From contig JAICTW010000044.1 of the NCBI GenBank assembly GCA_025936195.1, positions 1 through 9,763 of the forward strand: DNA of 9,763 nucleotides, read 5' to 3'. Origin of the DNA: Flavisolibacter sp. (GTDB taxonomy: Bacteria; Bacteroidota; Bacteroidia; Chitinophagales; Chitinophagaceae). Of the stretch, positions 5,629-9,763 are shown piece by piece (within the stretch, counting starts at the first letter, position 1; each line of letters opens with the position of its first letter). Below the pieces are notes generated by a model. The model did no database searches and had not been told where the DNA came from. It was given only the letters and a program-made list of their open reading frames with translations. The translations under genes and the position numbers were made by a program.

Positions 5629-7535
5629 AATCTTGCTGTGATTTTACCATACACACTTCTTGGTATTTCAAAACTCCCAAATTCCGTATGATCTTTTTTA
5701 GCGAGATTTTGCCCGATCACCGCCAGTTCAATTCCTTTGAATGTAAAAGCAAGTCTTGCATCAAATGAAAAATATGCCGGCACCGCAACAGTTGAAAATG
5801 TGTTTGCCAGCGGATCAAGATACCTGGCCACTATATCAAACTGAAAATGCGAAGGCAGGTCCAGAATGGATTGCAGCATGGCCTGATTGCGAACATCATT
5901 TCCTAAATAAGCCGGATTAAAAACATGCCCGGGCTTTGCATGAAGATCTTTTTTGAAAAATGTATAGCCACCTCTCATTCTCCATGTTTTCAGCAACTGG
6001 TAATTGCCAGCAAATTCTGCTCCCCATGATCTGGCTTCGGAACCATTTTGAATTTGATAAGTCAATGTTCCGGGCAATGCTTCCACGCTGTACACATCAC
6101 TATAAACATTATAGAACGTGGCAATTGAAAAAGAAGAAAGGCGATTGGGCTGAAAGCGAAAGCCTAATTCATAAGCAAGCAGTTTTTCCGAAACAAAATT
6201 GGGGCCGCCTGCTACGCTTGGAACTGTGGGCGGCTGCAGCGTTTCCGGTAAATAGTAATCCACATCAAAGCGACTGGGCGTTCGCACGGCTCTTGAAACC
6301 GCCGCCCATAAAGTAGTGTTGTTCTTTGTCCATGCCATACGTGCCGAAGGTTGCCATTCCCAATTTGTATAAACATTGTGAAGCAATTTGGTGCCAAGAA
6401 TCAATCGCAGGCTATCGGTCAAAACAATTTCATCCTGTGCAAATGCAGTGAACAAATCCAAACGTTTGAATCTTGGAACAATACCGGCACTTGCGGTGTT
6501 GGCATAATAAGCATTATCCTTTACATAGCGGTAGCCTGCACCCCATACAATGGTTTGTCTTTTTTGGATAGGAAAGCGATGCTGAAAATCAGCATCAACA
6601 GTATTCATTTTATCGTATGAATTTGTCGGTGCATCTTTACGATAATAGCGGTCATAATACAATTGCAAAGCAATACCGGATCGGTCAGAAATCGTTCTTG
6701 TCCAACGGGTCAAAAGATGTTGTCCGTTCAATGGCGAACCAGCAACAGCAGTTTTTCTTTTACCACCGTAATATTCTCCATCTATTGTTATCGCATCTTT
6801 TGAAGAGGCATCCAAATCCACACGGAAACCTGCCTGGTTCATCTTCCATGCGTCTGTATTTTTTGTGCCATTAGCTAATTCCGTATTTTCCCTGTCGAAG
6901 TGTTGTCCGTAAACTTTGTAGTAAACTTTGTCGCTGATCTTTCCTCCGTATCTCAAAGAAGCTGCATCTTTTACAAAACTTCCCACTGATGCAGACGCAT
7001 AAAGTCCCCGCGTTTCTTTTGATGATTTTGTAATAATATTGATAACTCCGTTTACCGCATTCGGTCCCCATAAAGTACCTCCGGGACCGCTTACTACTTC
7101 AATGCGGTCAACATCTTCCAATAAAACATTTTGCTGTTCCCATAATACGCCGCCGTACAATGGAGTATAAACCGTGCGTCCATCAATCATCACCAACAGC
7201 TTATTGGCAAAAATGGTATTGAACCCACGGGCACTGATCAGCCAAACATTTGATGCCAATTGCGCTACCTGTAAATTGGTGACCAGTCGCAAGGCTTCTG
7301 CCAAATTAGTAGCGCCGGAACGGCGAATGTCTTCACCGGTGATCACTTGTATGGCCGATGCGGCTTCGGTAAGTTTTTCAGGTGTTCTTGAAACCAGCGT
7401 CACTTCAATATTCATCAACTGTTCAACGGAAAGTTTCTTTAACTCTCTTGGCGATAATGCCTGCGCCTGCACAGAATGGGAAAGCAAAAAGCAAAAGAAC
7501 AAAAACAACACCGTGGTTTTTAAAAGCAGTTTCAT
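5625..7535 (-). CDS. TonB-dependent outer-membrane receptor
   Basis: From ATG 7535 this is a 636-residue receptor. The signal peptide is MKLLLKTTVLFLFFCFLL...VQAQA (cut near 25), and the plug domain is at about 45-170. It contains AIQVITGEDIRRSGATNLAE (61-80), the GFNTIFANKLLVMIDGRTVY block and IEVVSGPGGTLWGPNAVNGV. The rest is beta-barrel, ending in a C-terminal Phe (KITARF) as outer-membrane porins and receptors usually do. There is no SusC-type carboxypeptidase-like N-domain and no STN signalling domain, so it resembles the compact receptor class and is not a SusC glycan importer. I see no SusD-like partner. Ligand is unknown. An upstream ATG at 7568 would add 11 residues before the signal peptide; ATG 7535 is preferred because it overlaps the preceding stop as TAATG and gives a clean leader. 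Its place before the YfiR and kinase genes suggests a sensing role. Confidence 0.93.
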   Translation of the reverse strand: MKLLLKTTVLFLFFCFLLSHSVQAQALSPRELKKLSVEQLMNIEVTLVSRTPEKLTEAASAIQVITGEDIRRSGATNLAEALRLVTNLQVAQLASNVWLISARGFNTIFANKLLVMIDGRTVYTPLYGGVLWEQQNVLLEDVDRIEVVSGPGGTLWGPNAVNGVINIITKSSKETRGLYASASVGSFVKDAASLRYGGKISDKVYYKVYGQHFDRENTELANGTKNTDAWKMNQAGFRVDLDASSKDAITIDGEYYGGKRKTAVAGSPLNGQHLLTRWTRTISDRSGIALQLYYDRYYRKDAPTNSYDKMNTVDADFQHRFPIQKRQTIVWGAGYRYVKDNAYYANTASAGIVPRFKRLDLFTAFAQDEIVLTDSLRLILGTKLLHNVYTNWEWQPSARMAWTKNNTTLWAAVSRAVRTPSRFDVDYYLPETLQPPTVPSVAGGPNFVSEKLLAYELGFRFQPNRLSSFSIATFYNVYSDVYSVEALPGTLTYQIQNGSEARSWGAEFAGNYQLLKTWRMRGGYTFFKKDLHAKPGHVFNPAYLGNDVRNQAMLQSILDLPSHFQFDIVARYLDPLANTFSTVAVPAYFSFDARLAFTFKGIELAVIGQNLAKKDHTEFGSFEIPRSVYGKITARF

Positions 7536-7936
7536 TATAAAAATTTTTGACCTTGAAGAAGATGGCATAACAAATGAACCAGTGAAGTGAAACTGGAAGG
7601 CTTCATGATAAAATCGTTTGCTCCCATTGCTTTTACTTCCACTATTGCCCTTGGATCGGCAGATGTGGAATAAACATACATGGCTACATCTTTCAGCCTT
7701 TCAATTTTCTTTAACTGCTGCAGGCATTGTTGGCCATTCATATTGGGCATATTCATGTCAATAAAAATAAATGAAGGCAGAAAGGAGGGATTGCTGTTTA
7801 TTTTATTCAATGCTTCAATGCCATTGTTGGTGATGGTGCAGGAGAAAGCCGGATCAACTTCTTGTAAAGCCATCAGGAAAATGTCACAATCATCCGGGTC
7901 ATTATCAATAAGGAGACAGGTACAATCCGTTTGCAT
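7535..7936 (-). CDS. Single-domain response regulator (CheY/Rcp1-like receiver)
   Basis: A 133-residue protein that is a receiver domain and nothing else. The acidic pair is D11/D13 in LLIDNDPDD, the phospho-acceptor is D60 in FIFIDMNMPNMNG, the switch residues are S90/T91 in YVYSTSADP, and the conserved Lys is K112 in IMKPSS. The DNDPDD start and the MNMP(N)MNG loop are typical of stand-alone receivers that pair with PAS-type kinases. It is the first gene of the operon whose last gene is a hybrid-style kinase lacking a receiver, so it is the probable phosphate acceptor. With no output domain, it should act by binding another protein or passing phosphate on; no histidine phosphotransferase or downstream regulator is seen here. 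Its TAA overlaps the receptor's ATG by one base pair. Confidence 0.92.
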   Translation of the reverse strand: MQTDCTCLLIDNDPDDCDIFLMALQEVDPAFSCTITNNGIEALNKINSNPSFLPSFIFIDMNMPNMNGQQCLQQLKKIERLKDVAMYVYSTSADPRAIVEVKAMGANDFIMKPSSFTSLVHLLCHLLQGQKFL

Positions 7937-7967
7937 GGTAAGGGTTTGTGATCAATGAAACAGGCGC

Positions 7968-8000
7968 TAAAATTAAGTATTGTTCATGTTCGTACGCCAA
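7968..8000 (-). promoter_or_regulatory. Possible promoter of the receiver-receptor-YfiR-kinase operon
   Basis: On the minus strand, TAATTTTA (7975-7968) matches TAnnTTTG at all but the last base. A TTG (8000-7998) stands 22 bp upstream. This would give a leader of roughly 25 bases before ATG 7936. The match is modest, and no other candidate looked better. Confidence 0.35.
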
Positions 8001-8007
8001 CCTGTAA

Positions 8008-8041
8008 AAACAATCAGGCTCCAAAATTGTTTAAGACAATT
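8008..8041. promoter_or_regulatory. Cluster of ACAAT/ATTGT inverted repeats, possible operator
   Basis: AAACAAT (8008-8014) faces ATTGTTT (8026-8032) across 11 bp, and AATTGT (8025-8030) faces ACAATT (8036-8041) across 5 bp. The ACAAT core thus occurs three times in alternating orientation within about 31 bp. It lies in the divergent gap, just upstream of the putative operon promoter and before the SWIB gene promoter. AT-richness makes chance a real possibility. Confidence 0.3.
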
Positions 8042-8067
8042 AGTTATTGACGTATATGGAAAACTCT

Positions 8068-8100
8068 TTTGGGAGTATTAGAGAGATAATATTAATTTAG
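8068..8100 (+). promoter_or_regulatory. Likely Bacteroidota-type promoter of the SWIB protein gene
   Basis: A TTTG at 8068-8071 and TAATTTAG at 8093-8100 are 21 bp apart, close to the TTTG-N19-21-TAnnTTTG pattern of the phylum's primary sigma factor. The leader would be about 40 bases before ATG 8146. Confidence 0.45.
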
Positions 8101-8109
8101 TCAGCGGTA

Positions 8110-8121
8110 AAGAACGTTCTT
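8110..8121. promoter_or_regulatory. 12-bp palindrome AAGAACGTTCTT in the leader of the SWIB gene
   Basis: A perfect palindrome placed about 10 bp after the putative -7 element and 24 bp before the ATG. In this position it could be an operator or a small leader hairpin. No regulator can be named from the sequence. Confidence 0.3.
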
Positions 8122-8145
8122 ACTAATCCTTAAATTCTAATTTTT

Positions 8146-8559
8146 ATGGCAAAAGCTTCAAAGAAAGCAGCAACAAAAAAAGCAGCTCCGAAGAAAGCAG
8201 CGAAGAAAGCTCCTGCAAAGGCAGCAAAGAAAACAACTAAGAGTGCTCCGAAGAAAGCAGCAAAAAAAGCAGCTCCAAAGAAAGCGGCTCCTAAAAAGAA
8301 ATCTGCAAGAAAACCTAATGCAGCCTTTATGGCTCCGTTAACTCCGGATAACACTTTGGCTGAAGTAGTGGGTAGCAAACCAATGCCAAGAACAGAGATC
8401 GTTAAAAAAATCTGGGATTATATCAAGAAGAATAATCTGCAGGACAAAAAGAACAGAAGAATGATCAATGCCGATTCGAAGCTGAAACCGCTTTTCGGTA
8501 AAGACCAGATCTCTATGTTTGATTTGGCCAAAGTGGTGAATTCACATTTGAAGAAATAG
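8146..8559 (+). CDS. Histone-H1-like tail fused to a SWIB/MDM2 domain
   Basis: A 137-residue, very basic protein. Residues 1-57 are almost only Lys, Ala and Pro, arranged as repeats of KKAA, KKAAP and KKAAKK, like the tails of eukaryotic histone H1 and bacterial H1-like proteins. Residues 58-137 form a SWIB domain: AFMAPLTPDNTLAEVVG, PRTEIVKKIWDYIKKNNLQD, KKNRRMINADSKLKPLFG, and ISMFDLAKVVNSHLKK. In eukaryotes SWIB domains occur in chromatin-remodelling complexes; in bacteria they occur alone or fused to topoisomerase I or to H1-like tails. A nucleoid-associated, DNA-binding role is likely but inferred. ATG 8146 starts directly at the basic tail. The gene has its own promoter and terminator and is divergent from the receiver operon. 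It is not otherwise linked by content to its neighbours. Confidence 0.9.
   Translation: MAKASKKAATKKAAPKKAAKKAPAKAAKKTTKSAPKKAAKKAAPKKAAPKKKSARKPNAAFMAPLTPDNTLAEVVGSKPMPRTEIVKKIWDYIKKNNLQDKKNRRMINADSKLKPLFGKDQISMFDLAKVVNSHLKK
8155..8310 (+). repeat. Lys/Ala-coding low-complexity repeats within the SWIB gene
   Basis: The tail-coding DNA is built from near-identical units such as AAGAAAGCAGC and AAAGCAGCTCC, repeated many times in frame with varied spacing. Such tracts can gain or lose units by slippage, so tail length may differ between strains. Confidence 0.7.
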
Positions 8560-8588
8560 TTGTTGCCGGTCAATTCTGATCGCTATTG

Positions 8589-8622
8589 AAAGCCATTGGT
8601 TCTTAAACCCAATGGCTTTTTT
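8589..8622 (+). terminator. Rho-independent terminator of the SWIB gene
   Basis: A perfect 11-bp stem, AAAGCCATTGG (8589-8599) with CCAATGGCTTT (8609-8619), closes a 9-base loop and runs into a T-rich tail to 8622. It begins 30 bp after the stop codon. Confidence 0.88.
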
Positions 8623-8680
8623 GTTGTTTCAATCCGGACGAAAGCGAATGATATTTGAGAAAATAAATTCAAGAAGAAAA

Positions 8681-8724
8681 GCGGAGTTCGCAGGGGAGAA
8701 CAAAAAATTCCCGGCGTTCTCAGC
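8681..8724. repeat. Imperfect inverted repeat with CGC.GAG arms (REP-like)
   Basis: The left arm 8681-8697 (GCGGAGTTCGCAGGGGA) and the reverse complement of the right arm 8708-8724 (GCTGAGAACGCCGGGAA) agree at 12 of 17 positions, with a 10-base AT-rich spacer. It is locally GC-rich in an AT-rich gap. The wording (GCNGAGNNCGC) recalls dispersed intergenic repeats in Bacteroidota genomes, but copy number cannot be seen from one window. No T-run follows, so a terminator is unlikely. Confidence 0.4.
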
Positions 8725-8795
8725 GTAAATTATACTTCAGTAAATAGTGTTATCCTGAATGGTATTTTAGTATTAAGATTTTTCTCTTATCCACA

Positions 8796-8829
8796 TTGCT
8801 AAACTTCATAGCAATTCCTGTTACCTTTG
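8796..8829 (+). promoter_or_regulatory. Promoter of the helicase gene
   Basis: TACCTTTG at 8822-8829 matches the Bacteroidota -7 consensus TAnnTTTG exactly, the best match in the window. A TTG at 8796-8798 lies 23 bp upstream as a possible, slightly distant -33 element. The leader to ATG 8910 would be about 75 bases. Confidence 0.5.
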
Positions 8830-8909
8830 GCTGATTAGAAAAGCGCTCCACACGAAGAACAGAGTTGCGGGAAGATCGTCATCTGAAATTTAAAATCACA
8901 AATTAATTT

Positions 8910-9763
8910 ATGTCCATTCAAAGGGATAAGCTGCTTCAAAAATTTGAAGAAGAATACAACCGTCTCAATGATCAGCAACGCAAAGCTGTTGATCAGATTG
9001 AAGGTCCTGTAATGGTGATCGCGGGTCCGGGTACGGGCAAAACACAAATACTCAGTGCACGGATCGGAAAAATTTTATTGAGCGACTCACAAGTGGAGCC
9101 TAATAATATTCTTTGTCTCACTTACACCGATGCCGGTGTGGTTGCCATGCGCAGAAGGCTGGCGCAGTTCATTGGCCCGGATGCTTACCGTGTGGCCATT
9201 TACACCTTTCATGCTTTTTGCAATGATGTGATCCAGGACAATCTTGGATTGTTCGAGAAAACTTCTCTTGACCCAATCAGTGATTTGGAAAGAATAGAAT
9301 TAATGAAAGAACTGATTGATGGTTTTGGAAAAGAGCATCCATTAAAGCGTTATCGCGGCGATGTGTATTTTGAGATCAGCAGTCTTCAATCGCTTTTTTC
9401 ATTGATGAAAAGAGAAGGCTGGCCACCTGATTTTATTTGCAAAAAAATTGATGAATACATCAGCGACCTTCCCAATCGCGATGAATACATCTGCAAAAGA
9501 GCAACAAAAGATTTTAAGAAAGGAGATGTTCGCTGGGATAAAATTGAAGAGCAGAAAGAAAAAATGGAAAGGCTGCGTGCTGCCTGCAATGAGTTTACAA
9601 AGTTTCAGCAGTTGATGCGTCAGCGCAACCGTTATGATTTTGATGATATGATCAATTGGGTGATTGAAGCCTTTGAACAAAATGAAAGCATGCTTCGCAG
9701 CTACCAGGAACAGTTTCAGTATATACTGGTGGATGAATACCAGGATACCAGCGGATCGCAAAA
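8910..9763 (+). CDS. UvrD/Rep-type superfamily 1 DNA helicase (3' end cut by the window edge)
   Basis: The frame opens at ATG 8910 and is still open at the window end, giving 284 visible residues. Motifs in order are: Q-motif LNDQQRKAVDQ (19-29), Walker A AGPGTGKT (38-45), motif Ia LCLTYTDAG (68-76), motif Ib YTFHAF (98-103), the RYDFDDMI segment (241-248) that precedes motif II in this family, and Walker B VDEYQDT (274-280). These belong to UvrD/Rep/PcrA/AddA-like ATP-driven 3'-5' helicases that act in DNA repair and recombination. The 1B insert (about 115-240) is charged and helical. Motifs III-VI and any C-terminal nuclease domain lie beyond the window, so UvrD cannot be told from an AddA-like helicase-nuclease. 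The start is supported by the Q-motif lying at the usual distance and by the promoter at 8822-8829. Confidence 0.93.
   Translation, partial: MSIQRDKLLQKFEEEYNRLNDQQRKAVDQIEGPVMVIAGPGTGKTQILSARIGKILLSDSQVEPNNILCLTYTDAGVVAMRRRLAQFIGPDAYRVAIYTFHAFCNDVIQDNLGLFEKTSLDPISDLERIELMKELIDGFGKEHPLKRYRGDVYFEISSLQSLFSLMKREGWPPDFICKKIDEYISDLPNRDEYICKRATKDFKKGDVRWDKIEEQKEKMERLRAACNEFTKFQQLMRQRNRYDFDDMINWVIEAFEQNESMLRSYQEQFQYILVDEYQDTSGSQ

Larger units (their letters stand above)
8560..8909. other. 350-bp intergenic region
   Basis: I see no convincing gene on either strand. It holds the terminator of the SWIB gene near its left end, an imperfect inverted repeat at 8681-8724 and a good promoter motif at 8822-8829. 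The 8730-8790 stretch is AT-rich with no feature I can name. Confidence 0.6.

Noticed and set aside
7174..7590. Plus-strand open frame of 138 residues opposite the receptor gene
   Set aside because: It is antisense to the strongly conserved plug domain and has no independent signal, motif or promoter.
8130..8378. Minus-strand open frame rich in Ala and Phe opposite the SWIB gene
   Set aside because: It is the mirror of the Lys/Ala repeat tail; the composition follows from the opposite strand and there is no promoter or homology.
9399..9761. Minus-strand open frame of 120 residues opposite the helicase
   Set aside because: The plus strand carries an intact series of helicase motifs, so this is a shadow frame.

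Overview
The window looks like chromosome from a Bacteroidota bacterium, most likely a Chitinophagaceae-type member. The supporting signs are moderate-to-low GC, near absence of Shine-Dalgarno sequences, upstream motifs resembling the Bacteroidota TTTG / TAnnTTTG promoter, a PepSY-like lipoprotein, an RprX/RprY-style two-component pair, and a Lys/Ala-tailed SWIB protein. This placement is inferred from gene content and not from a database match.

Layout. (1) Positions 1-512 (+) hold the nearly complete 3' part of a PepSY-like lipoprotein. It ends in a strong terminator that overlaps the last codons of a convergent gene. (2) Positions 2579-554 (-) hold a histidine kinase followed by an OmpR-type response regulator. 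Divergent from them at 2704-2907 (+) is a 67-residue exported peptide with its own terminator. The 124-bp gap between them carries two TTAACCGG direct repeats 11 bp apart and an 18-bp perfect palindrome, which are good candidates for the regulator's binding sites. (3) Positions 7936-3158 (-) hold a tightly packed four-gene operon: single-domain receiver, TonB-dependent receptor, YfiR-family periplasmic protein, then a CHASE8-HAMP-PAS histidine kinase. All three junctions are stop/start overlaps (TAATG, TTGA, ATGA). (4) Positions 8146-8559 (+) encode a small basic protein with a histone-H1-like Lys/Ala tail fused to a SWIB domain, with a palindrome in its leader and a strong terminator. (5) Positions 8560-8909 are intergenic, with an imperfect inverted repeat and a TACCTTTG promoter. 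(6) From 8910 (+) to the window edge lies the N-terminal 284 residues of a UvrD/Rep-type superfamily 1 helicase.

How the genes may work together. The four-gene operon is the most interesting part. In Pseudomonas YfiBNR, periplasmic YfiR restrains YfiN, an inner-membrane diguanylate cyclase that senses through a CHASE8 domain, and the outer-membrane protein YfiB relieves that restraint. Here the YfiR and CHASE8 modules are kept, but the output is a histidine kinase instead of a GGDEF domain, the outer-membrane component is a TonB-dependent receptor, and a stand-alone receiver is encoded first. A simple reading is an envelope-to-cytoplasm relay: outer-membrane receptor, then YfiR, then CHASE8 kinase, then receiver. 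The ligand and final output cannot be read from this sequence.
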